A stretch of DNA of 64,000 nucleotides from Pseudoclavibacter sp. AY1H1 (GCF_002931055.1 NZ_PSXX01000004.1:186001-250000); one strand, 5' to 3'. Positions 8,595 through 17,216 are shown, numbered from the stretch's first letter. Program-made: numbers and translations. The notes: generated by a model not told the origin, from the sequence alone.

Positions 8595-9334
8595 GCGGAT
8601 CCATGCAGGGGCTTGTCGCGATCGTGACCGGCGGCGCCTCTGGGATCGGCGCCGCGATCGTGACGCGACTCCAGGAAGCTGGGGCGATCGCCGTGCCGTT
8701 CGATCTCGCGCCGAGCGAGGGAGGCGCCGTCGTCGACATCGGCGACGACGCGGCTGTGCGGGCGGGCGTGGAGTGGGTCGTCGAACAGCACGGGCGGGTC
8801 GACATCGTCGTCAACAATGCCGGCATCAGCACGGTCGGGACGATCGAGACCAACTCCGACGAAGAGTGGCACCGCGCGTTCGACATCAACGTGCTCGGGG
8901 CTGTGAGGGTCACGCGAGCCGCGTTGCCACATCTGCGTCGCTCGCCCAGCGCAGCGGTGGTGAACACCTGCTCGATCGCATCGACTGCAGGTCTCCCACA
9001 GCGCGCGGTCTACGGAGCGACGAAGGGAGCGCTCCTGGCACTGACGCTGCAGATGGCCGCGGATCACCTCGCCGACGGGGTACGCGTGAACGCAGTGAAC
9101 CCGGGCACCGCGGACACACCGTGGGTTCAGCGGCTGCTCGCCGACTCCGCCGATCCCGACGCGGCGCGCGCCGCGCTCGAGGCGAGGCAGCCACAGGGCA
9201 GATTGGTGGACGCCGACGAGGTCGCCGAGGCCGTGGCCTACCTCGCGAGTCCGGCCGCACGTTCGACAACGGGCACGAGCCTCGCGGTCGACGGCGGGAT
9301 GGCCGGACTCCGCGTGTCGCCTGCTGCGAGTTGA
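8591..9334 (+). CDS. SDR-family 2-keto-3-deoxy-L-fuconate dehydrogenase (putative)
   Basis: 247-residue short-chain dehydrogenase. The Rossmann motif TGGASGIG is near residue 13, NNAG near residue 75, and the Ser-Tyr-Lys catalytic residues are in NTCSIAS and VYGATKGA. The GTG start overlaps the stop of the hydrolase gene; an ATG twelve bases later is possible. In the pathway it would oxidise the C4 hydroxyl of 2-keto-3-deoxy-L-fuconate to the 2,4-diketo acid used by the hydrolase. Fold assignment is certain; the substrate rests on the complete pathway around it. Confidence 0.87.
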   Translation: MSGSMQGLVAIVTGGASGIGAAIVTRLQEAGAIAVPFDLAPSEGGAVVDIGDDAAVRAGVEWVVEQHGRVDIVVNNAGISTVGTIETNSDEEWHRAFDINVLGAVRVTRAALPHLRRSPSAAVVNTCSIASTAGLPQRAVYGATKGALLALTLQMAADHLADGVRVNAVNPGTADTPWVQRLLADSADPDAARAALEARQPQGRLVDADEVAEAVAYLASPAARSTTGTSLAVDGGMAGLRVSPAAS

Positions 9335-9411
9335 ACCGATGTTTACCCGCATTCCATCCATTGAATTGACTCAAACTCACTCTTGACCATCTAAACATCG
9401 GATGATTAGAT
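9331..9411 (+). promoter_or_regulatory. Promoter with two operator-like sites for the fucose ABC/GH29 operon
   Basis: A promoter reads TTGACC (9383-9388), 17-bp spacer, TTAGAT (9406-9411). The spacer holds CTAAACATCGGATGATTA (9391-9408), and a reverse copy, TTGAACCGATGTTTAC, lies at 9331-9346. RNA polymerase and a repressor would compete for the spacer site, and two sites about 60 bp apart could allow looping. Confidence 0.65.
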
Positions 9412-9471
9412 CGCCTCAGGCGAAGCTTCGGGGCCGCACGCCCCAACATCGCAACATCAAAGGAGATAACG

Positions 9472-10698
9472 ATGAAGAGACGCACGAAGACTGCCGCCGC
9501 CGTCCTGGCAATCGGGTCGCTGGCCCTCGCAGGATGCGCGTCGGGAGACTCTGCCGAATCCGCTGACGGGCTCGTCTGGTCGATGTGGATCGGATCCACG
9601 GAAGACCAGACAGCCTGGCAGGCCGTCGGCGAAGCAGGAGCCGCCGCCTCAGGGGTGAACGTGACCTTGCAGGGAGCACCATTCGCCGACTACTGGACGA
9701 AGCTGTCCACGCAGCTCGGCACCTCCGCCGCCCCGTGCATCGTCTCGATGCAGAGCCTCCGCATCAACCAGTTCAACAGCGGCCTCCTGCCGCTCGACGA
9801 CCTCATCGCCGGCTCCGACATCGACCTCGCCGAATTCGACCAGGGCGCGCTCGACGCGATGCAGGTCGACGGCCAGCAGTACGCGATTCCCTACGACACA
9901 GGCCCCATGGTGCTCTTCTACAACAAGGACGCCTTCGCCGCGGCGGGCGTCGCCGACCCGGCTCCCGGCTGGACCGCAGACGAGTTCGATGCGGCCACCG
10001 CGAAGCTCAAGGACGCCGGCCAGGTGGGCTTCGCATCGACGGTCGAGGACCTCTTCCTCGAGAGCAGCGTGCTCGCCTACAACGGAGGCCGCGTCCTCGA
10101 TGAGAACGGCGAGTTCACCTTCGACGACTCAGCCTTCGGCGAGGGAGTCGAATGGATCGCGGAAGCCGTCCAGGACGGCCGCGCGACAGTCGCCAACGGA
10201 CCGGACAACACCGCGGACGACAACGCCTTCGTGAACGGCTCAGCCGCCTCCGTCGTCGGAGGCCCGTGGCTGCTGCTCGACTTCAACGCGAAGACGGACT
10301 TCGAGATCGGCGTCGCGACGCTGCCCGCCGGCCCGAACGGCGGAGGCACCTTCTCGGCCGGCAGCGGCTTCGGCATCTCCTCGGAGTGCGCAGACCCGGA
10401 AGCCGCCCTCTCTGCCATCGCAGGCATGACCTCCGAGGAGGTGCTGACCTCGCTCGCTGAGCAGGGCCGCGCCTTCCCGGCACGCACCGCCGCGCAGCAG
10501 GTGTGGTTCGACAACGCCGGCATCGACGGCCTCCAGGAGGCCATGGATGCGGCGCTCGAGACGGCGATCCCTCTCCCGGGTTCCGCGAAGGGCGACCAGT
10601 TCAACCAGCTGCTCGTCCAGTACGGGCCGCAGATGGTGAACGGCGACAAGCCGGCGGATGAAGTCCTGCCCGAGATCGCGACGCAGCTCGGATCATGA
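9472..10698 (+). CDS. CUT1 ABC transporter sugar-binding lipoprotein
   Basis: 408-residue extracellular solute-binding protein (family 1). It starts with a lipoprotein signal whose lipobox LALAGC places the anchored Cys near residue 22, followed by the mature domain. AAGGAG precedes the ATG. It overlaps the first permease gene by 4 bp. With the two permeases and the downstream cytoplasmic fucosidase, it probably captures short fucosylated oligosaccharides or fucosides rather than free fucose (inference). Confidence 0.92.
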   Translation: MKRRTKTAAAVLAIGSLALAGCASGDSAESADGLVWSMWIGSTEDQTAWQAVGEAGAAASGVNVTLQGAPFADYWTKLSTQLGTSAAPCIVSMQSLRINQFNSGLLPLDDLIAGSDIDLAEFDQGALDAMQVDGQQYAIPYDTGPMVLFYNKDAFAAAGVADPAPGWTADEFDAATAKLKDAGQVGFASTVEDLFLESSVLAYNGGRVLDENGEFTFDDSAFGEGVEWIAEAVQDGRATVANGPDNTADDNAFVNGSAASVVGGPWLLLDFNAKTDFEIGVATLPAGPNGGGTFSAGSGFGISSECADPEAALSAIAGMTSEEVLTSLAEQGRAFPARTAAQQVWFDNAGIDGLQEAMDAALETAIPLPGSAKGDQFNQLLVQYGPQMVNGDKPADEVLPEIATQLGS

Positions 10699-11645
10699 CG
10701 CTCACCACTGAACCGGAGGCGACGACGCCCGCGGTTCCCTTGACCACCGAGGCGAAGCGAGAGCCGGCGCCGCCGCGCAGGCAGCGCCCGAACCTGTGGG
10801 GGCCGGCATTCGCTGCCCCCCACGCGATCGGGCTCGGGCTCTTCACCTTGACCCCCATCGTCATCGCGCTCGTCATGAGCTTCCACGACTGGCCGATGAT
10901 CGGCAGCCCGACGTTCACCGGCATGGACAACTTCCAGCGCCTGTTCGCTGACGAGACCTTCAGGGCCGCGTTCGGCAACACGCTCCTCTTCGTCGTCCTC
11001 TACCTTCCGCTGAACCTCATCGTCTCGATGGGCATGGCCGCATGGCTGTCACCGCGCATCAAGGGACGCCAGTTCTTCAGGGTGCTGTTCTTCCTGCCGA
11101 CCGTCACGCCGATCGTCGCCAACGCGGTCGTCTGGCGTCTCATCTACGAGCCCGGCGGCACGCTCGACGCGACGTCGCAGACGCTCTTCGGGATCGAGCT
11201 GCCGAACTTCCTGGCCGATCCCAACTGGGCCATGGCCGCGATCGTCGTCATGAGTGTGTGGCAGGGGTTCGGCTACAACATGCTGGTGTTCTCGGCTGCC
11301 CTCGACTCGGTGCCCGAGAACCAGATCGAAGCCGCACAGCTCGACGGCGCCAACCCCTGGACGATCTTCTGGCGCATCCAGTTGCCCTTGATCTCGCCGT
11401 CGGTGTTCTTCGCCACGATCATGACGCTCATCACGTCGTTCCAGGTCTTCATCCAGCCCTACATCCTCACCAAGGGAGGGCCCGGAACCTCGACGCTGAC
11501 GCTCGTGCAGTTCATCTACAACCAGGGCTTCACGTTCCAGCAGCTCGGGCTCGCCGCCGCAGCCGGCTGGGTGCTGTTCATCATGATCCTGGTCATCACC
11601 GCCGTGCAGTTCATCGGCCAGAAGAAGTGGGTGCACTATGAGTAG
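10695..11645 (+). CDS. CUT1 ABC transporter permease (MalF/UgpA-like)
   Basis: 316-residue membrane subunit with about six transmembrane segments after a 40-residue cytoplasmic N-terminus. The EAA loop contacting the ATPase is visible as EAAQLDGANPWTIFWRIQLP. Start and stop overlap both neighbours. It pairs with the permease at 11638 to form the channel for the binding protein at 9472. Confidence 0.93.
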   Translation: MTLTTEPEATTPAVPLTTEAKREPAPPRRQRPNLWGPAFAAPHAIGLGLFTLTPIVIALVMSFHDWPMIGSPTFTGMDNFQRLFADETFRAAFGNTLLFVVLYLPLNLIVSMGMAAWLSPRIKGRQFFRVLFFLPTVTPIVANAVVWRLIYEPGGTLDATSQTLFGIELPNFLADPNWAMAAIVVMSVWQGFGYNMLVFSAALDSVPENQIEAAQLDGANPWTIFWRIQLPLISPSVFFATIMTLITSFQVFIQPYILTKGGPGTSTLTLVQFIYNQGFTFQQLGLAAAAGWVLFIMILVITAVQFIGQKKWVHYE

Positions 11646-12516
11646 CGGCACCACCCAGGTCCGACGCAGGGCCGCAGTTCCGAGTCGAGCAGGTCAGCGC
11701 ATCCGTTCCGCCATCGGCTACGTGCTGCTCGGGATCGTCACGCTCATCTTCATCTCGCCGCTTCTCGTGATGATCGGGTCATCTCTCAAGAAGCCGAACG
11801 AGATCTTCTCCACTCCCCCGAGCCTCTTCGGCTCGACCCTCGAATGGGGCAACTTCGTCGAGGTCTTCGAGTACGCCCCCTTCGGCCAGTACCTGATGAA
11901 CGGCATGATCGTCGCCGTGCTCGGGACCGCGCTCACGCTCGCGGTCGCCGCGCTCTCCGGCTACGCGTTCTCTCGGCTCAAGTGGAAGGGTCGCGGCGCC
12001 ACGTTCGCCGTGTTCCTGGCGACCATGATGCTCCCGCAGGAGGTCATCATCGTGCCGGCATTCGTGCTCATGCGCTCGCTGGGGTGGGTGAACTCGTACG
12101 AGGCGCTCATCATCCCCTGGGCGTTCACCGCGCTCGGTGCCTTCCTGCTCCGCCAGTTCTACATGACGGTGCCGCAGGAGCTCGAAGACGCAGCCCGCCT
12201 CGATGGCGCCGGAACGGTGACGATCTTCTTCCGCATCATGCTGCCCCTCTCCCGGTCCACGCTCGCCGTGCTCGCGGTCTTCACCTTCATCACGTATTGG
12301 AACTCGTTCCTGTGGCCACTCATCATCGTCAACGATGTGAGCGCCCTCGGGACGATCCCGCTCGGACTCCAGCAGTTCTTCGGCCAGCAGGGTACCCAGT
12401 GGCATCTGCTCATGGCGGCGTCCGTCATCTCGATGCTCCCGACGAGCGTCCTGCTCGTGGCGCTGCAGAAGCACCTCGTCCGAGGTGTCGTCACGTCCGG
12501 CATGGGCGGCCGCTGA
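11638..12516 (+). CDS. CUT1 ABC transporter permease (MalG/UgpE-like)
   Basis: 292-residue second membrane subunit with six predicted helices and the EAA loop seen as EDAARLDGAGTVTIFFRIML. It overlaps the previous gene by 8 bp. No ATPase gene follows, so the importer must borrow a shared MsiK-type ATPase from elsewhere in the genome, as is usual for CUT1 systems in actinobacteria. Confidence 0.93.
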   Translation: MSSGTTQVRRRAAVPSRAGQRIRSAIGYVLLGIVTLIFISPLLVMIGSSLKKPNEIFSTPPSLFGSTLEWGNFVEVFEYAPFGQYLMNGMIVAVLGTALTLAVAALSGYAFSRLKWKGRGATFAVFLATMMLPQEVIIVPAFVLMRSLGWVNSYEALIIPWAFTALGAFLLRQFYMTVPQELEDAARLDGAGTVTIFFRIMLPLSRSTLAVLAVFTFITYWNSFLWPLIIVNDVSALGTIPLGLQQFFGQQGTQWHLLMAASVISMLPTSVLLVALQKHLVRGVVTSGMGGR

Positions 12517-12598
12517 CTGCGACTCCCGTCACCCACCGACGGCCCTCCCCCACCCCAACCAGGCAACAGCAACCGCTTCAGAGAGGAAGCCGCTTCCC

Positions 12599-13957
12599 AT
12601 GGCAATGTTCAAGTCAGAGCCCGTCCGCCCAGAGGCCTACAAGAAGTTCGAACGCGAGACACCCGAGTGGTACCAGGATGCGAAGCTCGGCATCTTCGTG
12701 CACTGGGGACCGTACTCGGTGCCGGCCTGGGCCGAGCCGATCGGTCCGCTCGGGACGTTCGACGAGGAGTACTGGTTCCGGCACAACCCCTACGCCGAGT
12801 GGTACTACAACACGGTTCGCATCGAGGGCAGCACGGCGCACCAGCATCAGCAGGAGGTGTTCGACGGTGCCCCGTATGACGCGTTCATCGACCTGTGGAA
12901 GGCGGAGAACTTCGATGCGGGGGCGGTCATGGACCTCGTGAAGTCGACCGGGGCTCGCTACTTCGTCCCCACCACGAAGCACCATGACGGCGTGGCGCTG
13001 TGGGACGCTCCGGGAACCGGCGACCGCAACACCGTGCAGCGCGGCCCCCACCGCGATCTCGTCGCGGAGTTCAAGGACGCCGCCGAGGCTCGCGGCGTGA
13101 GGTTCGGCGTCTACTACTCGGGCGGACTCGACTGGCACTTCACCGACGCTGCCGTCATCGATGGCCCCATCGAGGGAGACCGACGCCCCGTCGACAAGGA
13201 GTACGCCGACTACGCGCACGACCACGTCGTGGACCTCATCGAGAAGTATCAGCCTGAGGTGCTGTGGGGCGACATCGAGTGGCCGGACGCTGGCAAGGCG
13301 CCAGGCGAGAAGAGCCTGGTCAACATCTTTGAGAAGTTCTACGCGAGCCGTCCGGATGGGGTCTCGAACGACCGGTGGGGCGAGACCCACTGGGACTTCC
13401 GGACCAGCGAGTACGAGCAGGGACGCGCCCAGGAAGGTGACGGCGCCTGGGAGAACTGCCGCGGCGTCGGGTTCTCGTTCGGGCACAACACGCTGGAGGA
13501 CGAGTCGAACTCGCTCAGCGGCGTCGACGCGATTCGGAACTTCGTCGACATCGTGTCCCGTGGCGGCAACTTCCTCCTGAACATCGGGCTCACGGCCTCA
13601 GGCGAGGTGCCAGAGCTGCAGCGGCACACGCTCGAGGTGCTCGGGGCCTGGAACGCGGTGCACGGAGAGGCCGTCTTCGGCTCACGTCCGCTGGATTCGA
13701 TACTCGGCGCAGAGAGCGGCACTCCGTGGGTGCGTTGGACGCGCACGGGTGGCATCGCGAACGCCTTCGTGGATCTGCCTGTCGGCGAGACCGTCATCCT
13801 CGAGGCACTGTCCGATCGGCTCGACCTCGCGGGGGCGGAGGTCGTCGGCGCGACCTCCCGCGTTGACGGTGACACGGTGACGCTCGTGCGCGCAGACGGT
13901 GCCGTCGAAGGCCTCGTTCGCGTCTCCTTCCCGATCCGCGGCGACGTCGAAGCGTAG
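12599..13957 (+). CDS. GH29 alpha-L-fucosidase, cytoplasmic
   Basis: 452 residues from the ATG at 12599, chosen because GAGGAAG lies upstream and the GH29 domain begins at once; the frame extends to 12485 but only with low-complexity sequence. Family motifs are KLGIFVHWGPYSVPAW near the N-terminus and TTKHHDGVALWD. Asp225 in EVLWGDIEWP aligns with the catalytic nucleophile of GH29 (Asp224 of the Thermotoga enzyme, from memory). There is no signal peptide, so the enzyme acts inside the cell on imported fucosides, releasing L-fucose for the oxidative pathway upstream. It closes the ABC operon. Confidence 0.95.
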   Translation: MAMFKSEPVRPEAYKKFERETPEWYQDAKLGIFVHWGPYSVPAWAEPIGPLGTFDEEYWFRHNPYAEWYYNTVRIEGSTAHQHQQEVFDGAPYDAFIDLWKAENFDAGAVMDLVKSTGARYFVPTTKHHDGVALWDAPGTGDRNTVQRGPHRDLVAEFKDAAEARGVRFGVYYSGGLDWHFTDAAVIDGPIEGDRRPVDKEYADYAHDHVVDLIEKYQPEVLWGDIEWPDAGKAPGEKSLVNIFEKFYASRPDGVSNDRWGETHWDFRTSEYEQGRAQEGDGAWENCRGVGFSFGHNTLEDESNSLSGVDAIRNFVDIVSRGGNFLLNIGLTASGEVPELQRHTLEVLGAWNAVHGEAVFGSRPLDSILGAESGTPWVRWTRTGGIANAFVDLPVGETVILEALSDRLDLAGAEVVGATSRVDGDTVTLVRADGAVEGLVRVSFPIRGDVEA

Positions 13958-13968
13958 GTATCGACGTC

Positions 13969-14029
13969 GGAAACCACGACGCCGCCCGAAGCTGTCATCG
14001 CGACAGCCTCGGGCGGCGTCGTGGTTTCC
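13969..14029. terminator. Long hairpin between GH29 and MarR genes
   Basis: Stem of roughly 27 bp with a single bulge, closing on a short loop near 13998. It lies in the gap between two convergent genes and can serve both as a terminator. Confidence 0.85.
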
Positions 14030-14096
14030 GCCGTCACCTGCTGCCGCGCCGTGCCACCGAATGCCGAGGTCGTGCGCCGAAGGTCAGCCTCCAGCG

Positions 14097-14597
14097 TCAG
14101 CTGTTCGACGACTCCCCATCGACGACCGCGGTGACGCGGTCGAGGTACAGCGAGACGAGCTTCGCCTCCTGCGGGGAGAGATCCTCGGAGAGGCTGCGGA
14201 TCTGGCCGGAGACGGGGTCGATCTCGTCGGCGTCGAGGTCGGTGTCGACCGGAACGATCATCTTGCGTCGACGGTCATCCGGGTCCGGCGCCGTTCGCAC
14301 GAGGCCCGATTCGGTGAGGCGCTGCACGAGCATCGTCGCCGACGCGCTCGTGACGTCGAGCCAGTCGGCCAGCTCGCCAGGGCTCGTTCGCTTCCCCTCA
14401 CCGGTTCGCTCGAGGATGAACCGCATCGCGGACCGGTGGGTCTCGCTCAGCTCACCGGTCGCCTGGCGGCGCCGCCCGAGGCGCGCCTCCGCTCGGCGCA
14501 GCTCGTCGACGGCCTCAGAGGCCTCGTCCCCTGGAGTCGCGGAGGGGCGCTCACGGGTCGTCGAGTTCTGTTCGCGGTTCCTTGAGACGTCAGTCAT
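14097..14597 (-). CDS. MarR-family transcriptional regulator
   Basis: 166-residue winged-helix regulator. A disordered Ser/Thr/Glu-rich N-terminus of about 30 residues precedes the MarR domain: helix-turn-helix around SPGELADWLDVTSASATMLV, and a wing with the characteristic Asp-Arg-Arg in PDDRRRKM. It lies 21 bp after a small membrane-protein gene on the same strand, so the two form one unit. A palindrome at that unit's promoter is the likely autoregulatory operator. Ligand and targets are unknown. Confidence 0.9.
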   Translation of the reverse strand: MTDVSRNREQNSTTRERPSATPGDEASEAVDELRRAEARLGRRRQATGELSETHRSAMRFILERTGEGKRTSPGELADWLDVTSASATMLVQRLTESGLVRTAPDPDDRRRKMIVPVDTDLDADEIDPVSGQIRSLSEDLSPQEAKLVSLYLDRVTAVVDGESSNS

Positions 14598-14618
14598 GAG
14601 CTGTGGTCACCGACCCGA

Positions 14619-14792
14619 TCAGAGGAACGCGGAGACGGCGGCGATGCAGCCGACGCTGAGCGTCGCACCGATGACGGACAGGGCGAGAAACTCCTTCGGG
14701 AGCGTGCGTCGCTGGTAGGCGTCCCAGTAGCGGTCCGAAGTGGAGCGCTTGGCTGACTTCTCAGAGGCGGAGGTGGGAGCGAGGGAAGTCAT
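14619..14792 (-). CDS. Small single-span membrane protein upstream of marR
   Basis: 57 codons. The first 35 residues are polar (Ser/Thr/Lys/Arg-rich, then DRYWDAYQRRTLPKEF), followed by one hydrophobic helix that runs to the C-terminus (ALSVIGATLSVGCIAAVSAF). I do not recognise the family. It is placed between a clean promoter/operator and the MarR gene and so should be co-expressed with the regulator; a membrane-stress sensor or regulator partner is possible but unproven. The start ATG directly abuts the operator, implying a leaderless message. Confidence 0.65.
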   Translation of the reverse strand: MTSLAPTSASEKSAKRSTSDRYWDAYQRRTLPKEFLALSVIGATLSVGCIAAVSAFL

Positions 14793-14826
14793 GTAGTTAG
14801 CCTAGCTACGTTCACGGAGGGCAACA
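14793..14826 (-). promoter_or_regulatory. Leaderless promoter with MarR-type operator
   Basis: Read on the minus strand: TTGTTG, a 17-bp spacer, TAGGCT, six bases, then ATG at 14792. That is textbook spacing with transcription starting at the ATG. The 17-bp palindrome GTAGTTAGCCTAGCTAC (14793-14809) covers the -10 element and is nearly perfect, as expected for a dimeric MarR repressor controlling itself. Confidence 0.7.
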
Positions 14827-14873
14827 AGGTGAGAACTCCCCACCCCGAGTGCGAACTGCAGCTCGAACCAGAA

Positions 14874-14906
14874 CGAGCCACCGGCGCGTCAAGCACCGGT
14901 GGCTCG
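14874..14906 (-). terminator. Hairpin after the CitMHS transporter gene
   Basis: 11-bp perfect arms (14874-14884 and 14896-14906) around an 11-nt loop, immediately downstream of the transporter stop on the minus strand. Confidence 0.6.
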
Positions 14907-14921
14907 CTTCCGCAGCAGTCT

Positions 14922-16337
14922 TCAGAAGAGCTGGTACGCACCGATCAGGCCGCCCACGATGAGCATCACGAGCGCCACGAGGATGCCCCGCACGATGACC
15001 TTCTTGAAGTGGTCTCCGAGGTTGACGTTCGCAAGCCCGATAAGCAGCAAGAAGGAAGCCACGAGTGGGCTGGACTGATGCAGCGCCTGTCCAACGAGCC
15101 CAGCGCGCGCCATCTCGACGGGAGCGATCCCGTAGTGGCTCGCCGTCTCCGCGAGGATCGGAAGCACTCCGAAGTAGAACGCGTCGTTGGTCATGATGAA
15201 CGTGAGCGGGATGCTGAGCAGCCCCGCGATGACGGGCATGAACGATCCCATCCAGTCCGGGATGATCGAGACGAGCCACGCGGCCATCTCGGTGATCATG
15301 CCGGTGCCGTTCATGATGCCGGTGAGGACGGATGCGGCGAAGACCATGCCGACGACGCTGATCACACTGTCGGCGTGAGCTTTGATCTGCGCGGACTGTT
15401 CCTTGATCTTCGGGAAGTTCACGACAAGGGCGATACCGGCGGCGGCCATGAAGATAACGGCCGGCTCGACGACATCCATGACAAGCAGCGTCATGACGGC
15501 CAGGGTGAGGACGAGGTTGAACCAGATCAGCCTCGGACGTGCGTTGGGGCGGGTCTGGATGGTGCCGGTCTCCGTGACCTCACGAGCGAAGTCGTTCTCG
15601 ATGACCACCGATGAGCCCGTCTTGGGCATTCCCTCTGCGGCGGCGATGCTGTGCACGAGCTGCCGGCTGGAGTTCTTGTCGACTGAGGGTGACACGCCGC
15701 CGCCTTCGCCGGGCAGGGACAGCCTGCCGATGCGCTTGCGCTCGGAACGGCCCAGGAAGTATGCGAGGACCAGCACGGTGACGACGCCCGCGAAGATCGC
15801 AGGGGCCATGGGGACGAAGATGTCGATCGGCGACACCCCAAGGGCCGCCGCGGCGCGAGCAGTCGAACCGCCCCACGGCACTGTGTTGAGGACACCGTTG
15901 GAAAGTGCCGCGACGACGGTGAGCACGACAGGGCTGAGCCCAAGACGCAGGTAGAGAGGCAGAAACGCCGAGGTGACGATGATGAAGGTAGTGGAGCCAT
16001 CCCCATCGAGCGAGACGATGCTCGTCAGCAGCGCGGTCCCGATGACCAGACGCACCGGATCGTCCTTCACGAAGCGCAGGATGAGTCGGATCAGTGGGTC
16101 AAAGAGGCCGACGTCGATCATCGTCCCAAAGAAGATGATTGCGAAGAACAGCAGTGCCGCGGTTGGTGCGAGCTTGAGCAAAGACTCGATCACCATGTCA
16201 CCCATGCCGAGGCCAGCCCCAGTGAACGCCCCGAAGATCAGGGGGACGAGGATGAGCGTGGCGATGGGGGTCGCCCTCTTGCTCATCACGAGGTACATGA
16301 AGACGGCGATCATCAGAAAGCCGAGGACTACGAGCAT
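14922..16337 (-). CDS. CitMHS-family citrate/carboxylate-metal:proton symporter
   Basis: 471-residue integral membrane protein with about 11-12 helices and a long cytoplasmic loop (roughly residues 205-265). Family landmarks include SLDGDGSTTFII and NTVPWGGSTARA in the first half and MTNDAFYFGVLP in the second, as in CitMHS transporters that carry citrate complexed with Mg or Ca. It is divergent from a GntR regulator that has an AGGTATACCT operator between them. The downstream dehydrogenases in the same locus suggest uptake of a hydroxy-acid substrate, not necessarily citrate. Confidence 0.88.
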   Translation of the reverse strand: MLVVLGFLMIAVFMYLVMSKRATPIATLILVPLIFGAFTGAGLGMGDMVIESLLKLAPTAALLFFAIIFFGTMIDVGLFDPLIRLILRFVKDDPVRLVIGTALLTSIVSLDGDGSTTFIIVTSAFLPLYLRLGLSPVVLTVVAALSNGVLNTVPWGGSTARAAAALGVSPIDIFVPMAPAIFAGVVTVLVLAYFLGRSERKRIGRLSLPGEGGGVSPSVDKNSSRQLVHSIAAAEGMPKTGSSVVIENDFAREVTETGTIQTRPNARPRLIWFNLVLTLAVMTLLVMDVVEPAVIFMAAAGIALVVNFPKIKEQSAQIKAHADSVISVVGMVFAASVLTGIMNGTGMITEMAAWLVSIIPDWMGSFMPVIAGLLSIPLTFIMTNDAFYFGVLPILAETASHYGIAPVEMARAGLVGQALHQSSPLVASFLLLIGLANVNLGDHFKKVIVRGILVALVMLIVGGLIGAYQLF

Positions 16338-16404
16338 CGTTGCTCCTCATTGTCGATACGGGGACTCTAGGTCGCCTGCGGTTGCGCAGCACAACCCAGC
16401 CAGG

Positions 16405-16440
16405 CTAGGTACACGGAGTATATACACACAGGTATACCTA
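16405..16440. promoter_or_regulatory. GntR operator between transporter and regulator genes
   Basis: A perfect palindrome AGGTATACCT at 16430-16439 is preceded by related half-sites TAGGTACAC and TATATACAC. The same decamer occurs at 17544-17553 in the next divergent gap, so this is probably the operator of the regulator at 16462. Confidence 0.6.
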
Positions 16441-16461
16441 TTGAGAACCTAATATGTACCC

Positions 16462-17208
16462 ATGGTCGAAATCGCGCAACCCCGTTCAGCTGATTCATCT
16501 GCCGGTGCGGTGCCGGAGCAGCTTGCGAAGACCGAGCGCGTGTATCGCCACCTGCGTGAGGACATCGAGAACGGGACATTCACCCCTGGGCAGGCGTTGC
16601 CCGAGGCGATGCTTGTGGAGCACACCGGCGCTTCACGCACGCCGGTCCGTGAAGCACTCCGTCGGCTGGCAGTGGATCAGCTCGTCGAGATCGAGCCCCG
16701 ACGCGCCCCGACGGTGACGCGGCTCTCGTTGCGAAGCGCCCGAGCACTGTTCGACTATCGACGCATTCTTGAGCCGGCAGCGATGAAGGCGATTGCTGCA
16801 CGGCAAGTGAAAGACCCGGCGCTGAGCGTGCGATTTCTCGACCTTGAAGCGGCATTCGCTGAGCTCGTGGACGAGCCATACTCCCCGGAGTTCGCAGCCC
16901 GTTTCGCCGAGTTGACCCGCAAGTTCGATGACACCGTGGTGTCGCTCACCTCGAACGACTACCTCGCTCGAGCGATCACGGAGCTTCGACCGCACGCTTC
17001 CCGCCTGCGGAGAATTGCCCATGCCGACGTCGGCCGTCTCGCGGAGTCCGTACGAGAGCACATCGAGATGTGCCGCGCCATCGCGCAGGGCGACGGAGAC
17101 AAAGCCGCGGCCGCCTGCATGAACCACCTCTTCCACGTGGATCAGGCGATTTTCACCGCCTTGCTCGACTCCACCCGCCCTGACGCGATGGTGGACATCG
17201 ACGGCTGA
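16462..17208 (+). CDS. GntR-family transcriptional regulator (FCD domain)
   Basis: 248 residues. After a short N-terminal tail, a GntR winged helix spans about residues 20-85 (GQALPEAMLVEHTGASRTPV, then the recognition helix). The FCD effector domain follows with FDYRRILEPAAMKAI and C-terminal VREHIEMCRAIAQGD. It is divergent from the CitMHS transporter, and its likely operator is repeated before the ABM and dehydrogenase genes. The effector is probably the transported carboxylate or a product of it. Confidence 0.88.
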   Translation: MVEIAQPRSADSSAGAVPEQLAKTERVYRHLREDIENGTFTPGQALPEAMLVEHTGASRTPVREALRRLAVDQLVEIEPRRAPTVTRLSLRSARALFDYRRILEPAAMKAIAARQVKDPALSVRFLDLEAAFAELVDEPYSPEFAARFAELTRKFDDTVVSLTSNDYLARAITELRPHASRLRRIAHADVGRLAESVREHIEMCRAIAQGDGDKAAAACMNHLFHVDQAIFTALLDSTRPDAMVDIDG

Positions 17209-17216
17209 TCGCCGTC
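17200..17216. terminator. Short hairpin spanning two convergent stop codons
   Basis: 6-bp arms (GACGGC and GCCGTC) around a 5-nt loop, covering the stops of the GntR and ABM genes, which are only 6 bp apart. A weak terminator at best. Confidence 0.35.
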
